Assembly: GCA_005281725.1 (NCBI GenBank)
Contig: SSBO01000007.1
Span: 346,260 to 410,259 of the forward strand
Reading direction: 5' to 3'
From: Wuchereria bancrofti
Taxonomy: Eukaryota > Nematoda > Chromadorea > Rhabditida > Onchocercidae
DNA length: 64,000 bases
Shown piece after piece: positions 1-19,166 of this stretch (positions within the stretch are counted from its first letter, which is position 1; each line of letters starts with the position of its first letter). A program made the translations under genes and the position numbers. The notes beneath the pieces were generated by a model that was not told the origin of the DNA, did no database searches, and was given only the letters and a program-made list of their open reading frames with translations.

Positions 1-434
1 CTTGAATCATTAAAAAAGTTTGTTGGTTTTTTTAGAAATCTCAAAACATGTTAATATTTATAAAAGCATTGAGAATAGATAGATGAATTCATGCAGACGT
101 GATCGATTATATGTTTTAGTTTTCTGTACTTTTTTATACTGTGAGATCTAAAAAAAGAAAGAAATGAAAAAAAAAAATTGATTGTTATATACATTTCATA
201 CTTCTTGAATTGTGCGAATATTTTTTCCAAAGTTTTATGGAAAAGTTTCCAAAATTTGCGGTATTTTCTTTACCAGTTCAAATTTTAATCATCTGTAAGT
301 AATCACTATTATTGGACTAGTGTTACAAGTGGCTGTCTGCAAGGAAACATTTAATGATTTTCATATTTATGATGAGTATACGTGAAAGTTAAACACTGAT
401 ATAATATAGATAAAGTGACTTCCCATATTTCCAG

Positions 435-3008
435 TTTGCAAGGACCCAAGATTCCGATTATTGTTAGTCTTGACTGCAATGATGATGCAGTGCGTGATGT
501 TATTCTTAATTCTGGTCCAAATATTACTTTAATCGAAAATCCTAATCAGTCTTTATTCAATCTAACCAAGCAGGAAAAAAAGTATGAAGGCTATTATCGA
601 ATTGCGAGGCATTACCATTTCGCTCTGAATTATGTCTTCAGCATCCTAGGATATCAAAGTGCTATTATTACCGAAGGTTACATTTCACAATTATTGGTTA
701 AAAGTAGCAATAATTGGGAATTGATACTTCTTTGGCATTAACAATAATTAGAAATTGATAGTGCCATTGGTATTTGGTGTAATATTGTCAGTCTGTAAGG
801 TTATTTTACGATTGAGAAGATGCATGGGTAAATTAGTAAAACTTCATAAAAGTTTTTTTAAATTGATAATAAGGTTTTGTGATATATGGTAGAAATGCGG
901 ATCAGATCAAGAAACCAGCAAATTTAGTGTACTGCTCTAAATAAGGCTTTCTGATTTGAAGATAGCCAATAGTCAAAAAAAGAAAAACTTTAAAATTTAC
1001 ATATGTTCGATTAATTTTTCAGATATTACCATTAGTTATTTGATGTGATATACAGTCTGTTTACTGCTTGTAACTTTCAGATGATTTACTATTGGCTCCG
1101 GATTTTCTAGAATATATGCTGGCAAATAAGAATTTGTTATTCGAAGATCCGACAATTTGGTGTATATCAGCGTGGAACGATAACGGAAAGAAAGAACTCA
1201 TTGTGAAGAATAACTCTCTGTTGCATCGAACTGATTTCTTTCCAGGTTTCTTGTTATATTCACAGATTATCACTTTTAATCGTGGTGATTAGATGTTATG
1301 GAGTTTCTTCTTTCCCGTACAATCTTTCATTAGAATTATCTCGATTGTCATTCGAGTGATTTAGGCAAAGTGAATTAATGGCTGCTGTTTAATAATTAAA
1401 TTATTCGTAATCTAACAACGACTGCTGTTTAATAATTATTTTCGATATGTTCGTTTAAAATCTGGAAAGCTTTTCAGGTCTGGGCTGGATGCTTACATCA
1501 CAACTATGGGAAGAATTGAAAGTGAAGTGGCCTAAAACATTTTGGGATGACTGGATGCGTGACCCAACTCAACGTCAAGGGCGGGCATGTATCAGACCGG
1601 AAATATCACGTACGGGTATCAGTTTGAGAGGAAAAAAAGGTGTCAGCAAGTATGTGCTTTCCCATCCTTTCTTAAGTGATCCCAGAAAATACTTAGCTCT
1701 TGGCGATAGCTTCAAAAATTCATCGTCAAAATGAAATTAGCTGTGGCGGTAGGAGTAGTTGTTTGAGCGATTTCATTAGGCTTATCCATAATAGTTATTG
1801 ATGATTTGAGTGGTGACATAAAATTAAGAGGAAGGACATATGTCCTTAATATGATAATCCATAGCTTTGTGTTTTGTAGTTTAAACTTCATAATTAGTAA
1901 TGCTTCATAAATACAATTCCCTTCATATTAATTTAGATTTTTTTTCTGTATCATTTCAAAATTTATTTAGCTAAACTATCATTCATGATAAGAAAAGGAT
2001 GAGTAGTTTCTGAAATTGATTTTTGCTTTTATATCACTAATGTTTAGAATGTATTCCAAATGATTGTTGTGGATGATCAGTGGGTGATTTTCAGTAATTT
2101 TCAGAGGCCTCTATTACGAGAAGCATCTGAAACATATCGTGGTTAACACGGATTTTTATCACTTTTCTCAGTCCGATTTATCTTATTTAAAAAAAGACTA
2201 TTATGATCCTGCCTTCCGTAAAATTGTTCTTGGGTAAGTGGAATTTTAACGTTTTGAATGGGAAGTGAGAATACACAGTCGGCTAGATTGTTCTTAGCCG
2301 GTTATGTTTCAAAATCATGACCTTTCGAAATGTTGAATTAAATTGAAGTTTATCTATTCAAATCTGTTTTTCTTTATCCGATTTTTTTTTTTTTCAATTT
2401 TATTTGATGACGAAATAAGATCCAACCACTGAAGAACAAGAAGAAAGAGTAGAACTGGAATAATAAATGAAATGATTTAGTATAGATTGTAGGGTTGCTT
2501 TTGATTCTTGTACTATTGAGAAATATTATATAATAGTTAAACTTGTACATTTGTTGATAGAGCGGTTCCTGCTACTTTGGATGAAATTCTGAGAGGAAGA
2601 TTTTCAAATGGTACTATTTTACCAGAAAACGTACGCTTATTTTATGTGGCTTCAGTTGATTTTAAGGCATTCGCGAAGAGATTTGGTGTAATGGATGATT
2701 TTCGGGTATTTTTAAGAAAGCTTTTATTTGATAGATAAGAAAAAAAAAGAAAACTAGATTATAAATTAATAATTAAAAGGCTAGATTACTTTGATTTCTC
2801 TCCGTAAAAGATTTCTTGATTTATGAGAGTTAAGCATAGAGAAAAAGTAATTCTTTTACTTTTTTTTTTTAATTTTTGGACTTCTGATTGGATGAAATGT
2901 AATAAATTTTAGTCGGGTATATGTCGCACTTGCTACCATGGAGTGGTTTCATTTCGGTATGGTCAACATCGCGTTTTCTTGACTCCAAAGGAAATTCAAA
3001 ACATATGA
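435..3008 (+). CDS. MGAT1: Alpha-1,3-mannosyl-glycoprotein 2-beta-N-acetylglucosaminyltransferase (GlcNAc-T I), 3' part
   Basis: This enzyme transfers GlcNAc from UDP-GlcNAc to the alpha-1,3 mannose of Man5GlcNAc2 in the medial Golgi, the step that opens hybrid and complex N-glycan synthesis. Six exons are seen: 435-676, 1081-1245, 1478-1649, 2105-2233, 2561-2705 and 2913-3008, with consistent phases, giving about 315 residues. Family landmarks in order are [24 protein letters not shown], the metal/nucleotide EDD motif in [10 protein letters not shown] (codon split by intron 1), [41 protein letters not shown] (the second Asp of WDDW matches the proposed catalytic base of rabbit GnT I), [13 protein letters not shown], and a C-terminal beta-strand segment ending at a TGA. 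The usual length is about 445 residues, so the N-terminal anchor, stem and first Rossmann strand (about 110-130 residues) lie in exons upstream of the window. C. elegans has three paralogues (gly-12, gly-13, gly-14); I cannot say which this matches. Confidence 0.93.
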
Positions 3009-6000
3009 TAGAGTTTTTAAAATAATTATTTGTCGTGTTTAATCTAAGTGGTTTTATTTCAAGGGCTTTACTGCATCGAATATTAATTGTTTCAGTCTCA
3101 AATATCTCGAATAAACTTTGTTATTCTTTTGAATAAAATTTAAGTGAAACATTATGCGAGATCTCAATATTTCTTGTCCCATTTATTCATAGAATACTTG
3201 TAGTCTCATAATTTTTTTTAGGATTTTCTCTTCTTTGTCATCTTATATCTCTGATAGTTTATTTAGACAACAAACATAGATTGTCTAATTCATATGCTAT
3301 TTTGCAATTGTATTTATTACCCACTTATCTACAGTATTCATCGTATTCATTATTCTACAAACAGATTTCAGCTAATTTTAGTTTGGATTTAATTTGATTT
3401 AGTGTTTCAATTACCACTAATTTAGTGTTTTAGTTACCACTAATATTGATTCAGGTAGGAAGTTTTTAGTAATTTGCGAGTTGTGAATTTTTTAGCTGTA
3501 AACAAAGGATTTCTGAAAACTGATAGGATTAACGGAATGTGATAATAAATAATGTTTTCAAGGTTCTCATGAGATTATTATTCACCGATTTTTCCAGTTG
3601 ATTGTGCGATACAAAGTGACGGACATCAAGTCAAATTTTAGAAGGAATTGGGGAGAAACAGAAAATTGAGGTCATCGGTTGTTCATCAAGGACTCATTTT
3701 CATCCTCTCATTTCGGTTCCGAATACAGTACTTCGAGGGATAGATTTAAATTATTGCTAAATATAAATTGTATATGAATGCAGTAGATACTTTTAATTTT
3801 TTTTTTTACTTTTAATTTAATAAATTATTTGTTGCGGTGATCCTGCTTTAAGCTATTTTTCTTTTTTTTTGTATTACTATTCGGAATTTGTGATACATAG
3901 ATATATTTCTATGTTATGCTATAATTCATTGAATTAATCTATGATTTGAAGATGTAATATAAATGTATTTCTGCATTTCTATTGCAAAAGTAAGGATGAT
4001 AGGAAAGGAATGAAAGTGCCAATGAATTTTAGATTTATAAAATAGTGGTTCGAAGATATGTTTTGTTATGAAAGTTTAGTCTTTACTTTGATGAAATTAT
4101 TCAAATGCATAGTAATTGTGTGATTATGTTATCCTAAATTTAATTGGAGAGAAATGTTAATTGTGAAAATTTAGTCTGAGTTAGGAGTACTTTTATTCTT
4201 GTATCATTTGTATAATATCATTTTTCTTTTCTCTTTTTGTTAATGAAATATTTTTAATTTTAAACATTAAATAAGTGCTTTATTTGGCGTTTAAAAATTT
4301 GTCATAATTGAATTAAAAAAGGATGATGTACAATTGTTTGAAATACTGCTTGGATAACACTTGTTCCATATTACGTTTGTTTATAATTTCATGTTTTTTA
4401 TTCAATTTATTTGTACAAATTGAATTGAATTTTCTCAAATTATGATTCAATTACAACTGAATCTCAAATTATTTTTTCTAATTTTATTCTGTTTTTTAAT
4501 TTTTCGAAATTTGTTTTTTTTTTTCTTTTTTTTTGTAGTTTTTACTTTTTTTACTTTTTTTCTTCGTTTTATAGGTTACATAAGAGTAAATTTAGAATTA
4601 TTAACATGTTAGTATGATTTAATAAACTAACTGAACATTAGGAAGGACTTATCTATACAACTGAAATTAATGGCAGGGAATACGATGATTAACTAAACTA
4701 TGTGAACTGAATTGAATTTATTGACTTTATAATTTTCCTTATTCATTATTCCTACTTTGTTATTTAAATTAATTGAATGTATGATTGTCGCAATGGTGAT
4801 CAATTTTTCATTTGGCCTTTTAACTTTATTTATTTTGGTTTCACTTATTAAATGCTTTGTTTTCAGAGCAAAAAAAAAGTATGTCGTAAATAAATTGCAG
4901 ATTGAGGAGTAAAATTCTCGTATTTATTATTAAATCTTTTCTTTTGCTATGACAATTTGCACAGTTTTTCAAATGAGGTGATTTTTTGTTGCTATTGCTG
5001 AGTAATGCTAAAGGTTAAAATTAATTAAAATTTTGTCAGCAATATAGGAGTATTTTTGCGAATATATTGTCAGTTTAAATCTCCATTATTTTTAGAAATC
5101 ATTTTATGGTAGGGATTTGCATTATGAAAAATTAACAGAAAGTAACAGTTTTTTTTTATTTTTTGATTTACAAAATACTGAATTTGTTAATTTCATGATT
5201 TTTATTATTGAACCATTTTTGAAATTATTTTCTTCTTAGTTCCTTATAAAGTTTAAGTTTTTAATAATTTTTTTTTTCTTTTAAGAAATAAAATCAAATA
5301 TATCACTTGCAACAATTTTTTTTTTTTTCGTGAAAAGAGAGTTATAAGATGGAAGAGGAGGAGGAAGAACATGTGAAGTAATTGTTTGTGTTTACTATCG
5401 TAGGTATAGTATTACATGGTTGATTTTTGTTTCTTTCATTTTTTATACAAATCAAATACTTGCATAAAAAATTTTTTCTAATTTATTAGTAAATTGTTTA
5501 CGTAAAATTATTATATAAAAGATTAAGGGTCATATGTGATTGATAGCATTCATAATAGGAAATCATTCTTTATGGAACAATTTTCAAAAAAGAAAGACAG
5601 TTACAATTGAATATAATTAATGAATTAATTTTGTTCCAGTAATTAAAAATAATATATTTGACAAAAAATATACATTAAGAATCATCTCAATTTTTCTTCT
5701 TTCTTTTTGTTAATGAAAGCAATGATTTAAGCAATGATTCAGACGGGACAATGATAATTAGTCTTGTTTATTCATTGTTAAATAATTAATATGTTTGATT
5801 ATAATTAATCGGTTAATATAGGTCTTTTTTCCTGAGACTTTCTATTATGTTTTATCTAAAAATTATTTGGCAAAATTCTACATGTTAAAATGCAATTCAG
5901 ATGTTACAGAGATAATGAATTTCTTTTATCTAATCATTTTATCAATGAATACATAGAAAGTTATTGTTGAATAACACTTATTTTTGTCATCCATTCTATA

Positions 6001-9000
6001 CCTTATATGATTTTTTAATTTTTTATGATTAATAAAATTAAAATTAGTAATAATAACGTCAAGCAAAAAGTATTCTTCTCATATATCAAAAACAAATTAG
6101 GAAAAAACGAGATATCAAGAAAGTTTAATAATTATAGCATTATGATGACACAGATATTATTTGGATATGTCAGTAATTTATCCTTGTTTTTATATGTTTG
6201 TTGAATAAAGGGCAAGTATTCCAAAAAAGTCTCACACTTTTAAAACTTTTTTTATGAAATTAGTGGTATTTTCATTTAATTTTAAGATATCATTTGAAAA
6301 AATTGTTGAAAGTGATTTGGTATTTTGGGTTGATTTGTTAATTTATAAGTAAACTTATCGAAGTCAAAGGCTTCGACATTCTATGTTACTGAAAATTAAT
6401 TGTAGCTAATAATTTTTTTTTTGGCTTATCGAAAAATTCATCTGAAAAGTATGCAAAACTGGCAAAATCAAAAAAATGGTATGTTATTTAATTAACAATA
6501 ATAATAACAATAATAATAATAACAACAATACAGTTTATCAGAAATTATCAGCTATTGTGACGGTTTTTATATACTTATAGATATTACTAATAACAATAAT
6601 GAAAAATAAGTATTTGTCGTAAGTAATAAGTTTTGATCAGTATTATCGCCCACCTAGAATGACTATCAGTGTATTGTAAAACAGATGAAGATAATATTAA
6701 TTGATATCGCCGGTATTATCACTATACTCATTGCTCATTAATGTAATTTTAAATTTAGAATGGCAACATTCGCTTCTCGATGAGATGCAATGGAAGATTT
6801 TGATGAAATTATCCGTTTCAACTAAACCCTTTTGCTACTGTCCTTGAAATTATTCTCTGCTCTTCGCTAAAATTTGCTCATCAGCGCCTTTATACGACAC
6901 TCATCTATCTGAGAAAGGAATTATTCATTCCTTAATTATCGTTGAGCCAATTTATTATAGTAATAAAAAGTTGAAAAGATTACATTTGTTACAAAATATA
7001 AATTAAATTATCGATTTTGTTTGTATTGTACTGCAACAAAATTACTTAAAATACATTAACTCCAAAAAAAATATCATTTCAGGTATAAATCACTCAATTA
7101 TTTTTCATCACTTCAAAATGAAAAATTAAACTTTCTGTATTCAAATTTTACTAGTTACTTCAAATTTAATCATTAGTGTAAAGCTTAGTATATTTTTCAT
7201 ATTGGTGCTATAATTATTTGGTTTGGAAAAACAAAAGAAAGGAAAAAAGTTAAATTTAAAAAATTTATAAAATGAAAATTATTCAATCGTACAACAATAT
7301 TGCAAACAGATAAATCTCGTTTTAATATATAAATTAAGGTATGATGATATATGATAAGTTAAAAAAGAATTCAAATGAGAGGAAATTGAAATTGGTAAAT
7401 AAATCAATTTTTTTTCTTTTTTGGGAGGGAGAAAAATGCATGAATCAAAAGATAGTAAAATATAAATTGTAAAAATATACATTATCACTTGCCAATGCAT
7501 AACAAATACAAATTAGACATAAATGTGATAGTAAAAATAAGTACAAATAGAAATTACAAATAAAATTCCTATTTTGTATTTAAATTTGTTGTAAATTTAA
7601 CATAAACTTTTGTGTACTATTTAGCTATATAACAAATAGAAATTTGTGAAAAATTCAAATATTTCAAGAAATTGATCACTGTATAATCTTCCAAATTAAA
7701 AAAAATTAACTAATTAAAGAATAATAAAAAGTCAAAATTAATTGTTTAGATTCATAATTATATAATTTTAGCAAATTCACTAATCTGTAAAATTATTTTA
7801 ATTTTTTAATAATACGAAAAAAAATTATGCATTAAATAAAATAAAAGAAAAAAAAAGAGAGGGAAATAAGGAAGGAAAAGACGTATCATTTTTTAATGTT
7901 AAAGGGAAAATGAATGGGAAAAGATTTGTCCTACTGATAATATTGATAGTAGTAGGAAAGATTAAATGAATACTATCAGATTAACATGAAATGATAAATA
8001 AATAATAAACATTTATGAAATGGTAGAATTTCTGAAATGAAAGAATGATGAGAAGAGGAAATGTGATGAATGAATGAAATTTATGTTGCTAACATTTCAA
8101 TTCAACATTCGTCTATTATTTGTTTATATTTACAACAACAATTTATCATTTGCATTTATTTACGACAAATGTATAGTAAACAATTAATAATAATTATATA
8201 GGAATTGTAGAAAAAATGATAATAATAATAAATCAATTGATCTTTGGTGATAAGTCACAAATAATCAATTGATAAGTTATACAGTACTCTTTACTCTTTA
8301 GTGATACCTCAAATGTTTGTAATTGTATTGAAAGTGATAAATGTTATTATTAATACCATTATTCCATGCTTTCTTATTTTAATAATTTTGTGGTGGGGAA
8401 TAGCAATTACGGTGATGTTATATTGATGTGATAAGCAAATGATAGTAAGATGATTAGCAGCATAGGCGCTAATAAAACAATAGGGATCTGATATGAATGA
8501 TGGTGAGTGGTAAGTTGGTTGTGATAAGGCAGAATTAAAATAAAAAGTGAAAACAAAAAAGTTAAGATACAAATAAATGATTTTAATTTGATCATATCTC
8601 TTTTAATATTATTATTTTTTAAAGTTGAATTATTTATTTAATTCGGAAGTGATAATTAAATGATAAATTGTTTGAATGATGAATTTATCCAATAATTATA
8701 TCTATCATTTTATATTTGATAAAATGAATTCATTTACAATTCATTTTATGAAATTAAATTTTGATCAATTAGTTCAACAAAATTTTAAAATAGAATTAAG
8801 CATTATTATGCTAAAAAAAAATATTAAAAAAAAAACTTAATTTTTTTTTCAACATCAAAGTTTTATTTTTTTATTTCTAATTCTTAAATTTATTAAAACA
8901 ATTGAAATTAATTATATGCTAATCGATCAAATAATCAATACAATATCCTACCCATTCTCCACTTTTCCCCGTCTATCATCATCCCTTCACCTCTCTTTCC

Positions 9001-9273
9001 CCCCGGGTTCATCATCTTTCGTTTGCGTATGTCATTTTGCTGTTTGATGATAATGATGGGCGGCGATTTTCGAGGGTGACAATTCATATTTCCACAACAG
9101 TCGCCAAGGTCTCCCTTCTTTTTCTACCACTTTTCCTATTTCTCATATATTTCTATTCCTGATTTACTCGATCTGGCCCATCTACCGGTCTCTACCTACC
9201 ATTCTTTCATACTTATCGTTATCCTCGTCGCCGCTGTCATTGTTGTCATCGTTGTTGTCCTTCTTCTTCTCCA

Positions 9274-9323
9274 CCTCCTCCTCCTCCTCCTCCTTCCCCT
9301 CCCCCTCTTCCTCCTTCTCCTCC
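9274..9323 (+). repeat. 50-base pure pyrimidine tract (CTC/CCT-rich)
   Basis: An uninterrupted run of C and T, starting with CCT triplets and ending TCCTCC, is followed directly by TGTTTTCAG (to 9332), a perfect nematode 3' splice acceptor. The purine/pyrimidine asymmetry could form triplex DNA, and the tract could also serve as a strong polypyrimidine tract for a non-coding 5' exon of innexin A. No reading frame that fits the innexin phase was found just after it. Confidence 0.8.
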
Positions 9324-9580
9324 TGTTTTCAGCTTTTCAACAATTCATATTTACATCCATAGTGACAGCGGGGAAAGGCAATAAGATGTTTTACCTATAC
9401 CCCCTCCCTCTCTTCGTTTCCTCCCTTTCTATAGCATTCCCTCTCCCTGTCATTCATTCATTACTATCAACAAAACATTTAACAGTTGAAGAAGGTAGTT
9501 GAGAGAAAATGGGAGTGGGATAAAATCTGTAACAGGTATTCATTCAAATGCTATTGTAGTACAAATATCTGCTATTTTTG

Positions 9581-9596
9581 TCTCTCTCTCTCTCTC
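9581..9596 (+). repeat. (TC)n microsatellite
   Basis: Eight TC dinucleotides lie in the GC-richer island upstream of innexin A. Confidence 0.85.
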
Positions 9597-10998
9597 CTTT
9601 TCCATCTCCAAATTTCTCTCTCCTCCCCCCGCTCCTCTGCGATTCTTTCCTCTGATCTGATTTAGCAGCTGTCTCGAAATTCAATTGCCAGAAATAAATT
9701 TGCATACCAATGATGTATCCGTCCTTTTCCATCCCCTTTTTCTCCTTTTCCACCGATATTGCAATGTTGTCATACGATTTATTGCATAAATTAAATCTTA
9801 ATTATTTATTTCTATTTTTATTTATTTATTAAGATTATTATTTCCGTTTAAAAATTCTTTCATTTTCAGTTATTTTTTTTTATTTCAGTCAGTAATTTCA
9901 TATGGAGTTTTCTTTTTTTTCCACTTTTATTAAAAATGTAATAGTGATAATGAATAGGTAAATACAAAAATGTAAACATATTTATTATAAATAAAAGAAA
10001 AAAAAAATTTATTTTAACTGTGAACAATAAATATTAATAAAAGTAAATAAAATTAGATGCCAATAAAATTGTGAGAAATTAAGTTGAATTATTATAATTA
10101 ATACATGCAGGTAAATGAAAACTAATACCGTATTATGGATACTTTCATTAATTAATGCATCATGTAGGCCACATTGATAGTATTTCCATTTTTGATTTTA
10201 TCTATCATAAATTATTATCGGGTTAAAATTTAATTGACTAAATTTTAAAAGCATAAAAAACAGCCAAAAAAGAGATGAAAACCAGAATAAGCTAATTTGT
10301 TTGCAAAATATATTCAATATTCATTATAAATGGGATAATATCTTATCACTCATTCAGCTTCTTATCATTTCTTCTCCTCTTTTTCTTTATATCTTTTCCT
10401 TTGTTCATTAATCAAATTTTTTAACTGAAAAATTTATGATTTATTGCTTTTTGAATCAGAATCAGAGCAAAATGAATGATATTTGAGCAAAAATGAGAAA
10501 GCTAGGGAAAAATTGAGGATAAAGGGAAAGATTAATGTTTGATAATATCATTTATCAGCGTGGAATAGCAGAGAGTAATGATAGATGAAGAAAATAGTTG
10601 GGACTGTTTGCTAATCCAAAATTTGTTGCTATTTGTTAAATGAATGTGAAATTATCAGTTTGTATTACCTGTATCAATGATGCTAATAATGACAGGTTGA
10701 AAGAGAGAGAGATATTAACAAATTTTAGGCTTATCATTAACAACATCCAGATTACATTGTTAAAATTTAAAATTTTAAAATCTTTCTTTTTGAAAATTCG
10801 AAATATCTGTTTTAAATGATTTGTTTTCCCTCTTTTAAATAAAAATAATTTCTATTTCTTTTTATGTCTTTTATGGTTTTTCATTTGTTTAATGAAATCA
10901 ATGTTTAATTGTTTATATGCTAAGAGTGAAAAGTTTAAATTTTAAAATTGTTTTGTCTGTTTGCTCTCATTTCAGATCTCACCAAACAACGTGACCGT

Positions 10999-17296
<6,298 letters not shown>

Positions 17297-19140
17297 TATC
17301 ATCATTATATCAATAATTGATCTATTTCCAATGTTATTACAAATTTAAAATAGTGGCGCATATTGTATTTGCGCTAATTTTACGCTATTTTTTATTCCAA
17401 TTAAAATGACAGGATTAATTAATTTAAAATTTAAATAATTTTAATATGTAGAATTTAGAAGAAGAAATGCTAATGAATTTAGCATTTAGAATATTTGATT
17501 TTTTTTTTTACAAAATTGTATTACTTTTGTGAATTTAAATGTTATTGATTATTTGAATTATTGCTTATCGATTACTGAATTGAAATTATCATATGTATGT
17601 GTTAGTATTATTATGTTTAGGGCAAATAATTGATTGACGTAGAAATTTTGAATTATGAAAATTTAATTGAGAATACAAATAAGGCATTAATTATTAAAGT
17701 TATTTTAAATTTGTTTGCTTAAAAATGAATTTTAAAATTTATTTAAGCAAGATTTGAAGAAAAATTTGAATAAAAAAAGCGCAAGAATTGATAAGAAATA
17801 AATGTACATTTTAATTAAATTTGATTAAACTTTTTAAATTTTAATTAAATTAAAATTTTAATTAAACCTTTCTCTAAAGTATATCTGAGAAATGGCATAT
17901 GCTTTACTATTTGTTATTTGTATTGTATTATAAACTTTGCAGCAAATTTAATTTTTTAATTTTATAAATTTTTTAAATTTGTATTATCTCATTGATAAAT
18001 TGCATAATTGCAAATAAAAAGTTACATTTTAATCAATCGTTTATCATTTTTTTCATACAAATAACGTGTTGCTACTGAATACACGAAAAAACAAATACCT
18101 TTCTTTTTCTTTCTTCTTTCTCTTTACCTTCTTTCAATACAACATAAACTTAAAAAAAGAAGTTTCAATTTTGAATTTTTTCATTTTATGTCATTCATTT
18201 ATTTGTGCCACTTAAAAAATTTCAACAATAAATATTAACTCGATAATATTTTATTTCTTATTCATACTTTTATAAAAATAACAATCATTTTTATTTATTT
18301 TCAATTTTTATTGTTCAAGAAAACAAAATAACGAATATAAACATTAGTAAGAGAAAAAATAAAAAATTATTTATGAAACTGATAGCATTAAAAAGCTTTT
18401 AGCGAGACAAAATATTTTTTGAGATTAGTAATATATAATGGAATAGTGAATGTCTTTTTTTCTTTTTTTTTTTTTTGAAAAAAAACATCGAATCAACTTT
18501 TATTCATTTCATTTTTCGCATTTTTAAATTTAAATATTGGTAATATTATTTATGCTATAATTTTGAGTTTTTCTTTCTTTCACTCATAAATTTCAAATTT
18601 ACAGTTTTTTTTTGTCCTTTTGAATTGGTGTATAATTTATTTTATAATATGAAATGTTGATTTTAAAATTTTGTTATCATTTCTTTTATTCCTAAATAAT
18701 ATAAAGTTACTTAATTTAATATATAATAATAATACTTTATAATATGAAATGCTGATTTTTTTTTTCTTTCATTCATAAATGCGTAATGAATAAAACGAAA
18801 ATTCATTACACATTGCAGTATTATATTCCATTCATTCATTTGCATATATCATTTCTATTCATTTATGCATTTATTCATTAAAAATTTTCCATTCATTTTC
18901 ATTTTTAAATGATCAAAATTTTAAAGTAATAATTTTAGTTAAAACATTTTCAAATATAATTTGTCATATTTTTAACATCAAATACCAAAACAAATTTTCC
19001 CATCCCACAATGAAATTGCTATTAAATATGCGCATATGTTTCATGGGAAAAATAACATTATTGTAAGCATCATTAAATTTCAGAAAATGTTAATTTTATT
19101 TTGAATTTAGAAATTTTTAGCTATTTTCACATTTATCATA

Positions 19141-19166
19141 TCTCTCTTCTCTCTCTCTCTCTCTCT
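19141..19166 (+). repeat. (CT)n microsatellite
   Basis: CT dinucleotides with one interruption, in the spacer between the innexin genes. Confidence 0.8.

Larger units (their letters stand above)
3009..10998. other. Gene-poor AT-rich spacer between GlcNAc-T I and innexin A
   Basis: No convincing exon was found on either strand in nearly 8 kb. AATAAA-like signals near 3112 and 3131 could end the GlcNAc-T I transcript. Most of the spacer is A/T homopolymer runs and AAT/TAA drift. The exception is about 8940-9760, which is GC-richer and pyrimidine-rich on the + strand and is the best candidate for a promoter or enhancer of the downstream innexin. Small minus-strand ORFs at 8309-8595 and 9544-9753 look like low-complexity chance frames. 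No tRNA or spliced-leader RNA gene was recognised. Confidence 0.6.

Noticed and set aside
275..294. Mini-exon upstream of the GlcNAc-T I exon (TTACCAG ... GTAAGT)
   Set aside because: Good acceptor and donor flank about 20 nt, but the peptide in the required phase does not clearly match the family and no upstream exon is available to test the join.
8309..8595. Overlapping minus-strand ORFs of 87 and 62 aa, the latter with a signal-peptide-like start
   Set aside because: Hydrophobic low-complexity sequence is expected from AT-rich DNA, and there are no splice or family clues.
9544..9753. Minus-strand 69-aa ORF rich in K, E and R
   Set aside because: It is the complement of a C/T-rich tract; the composition explains it.
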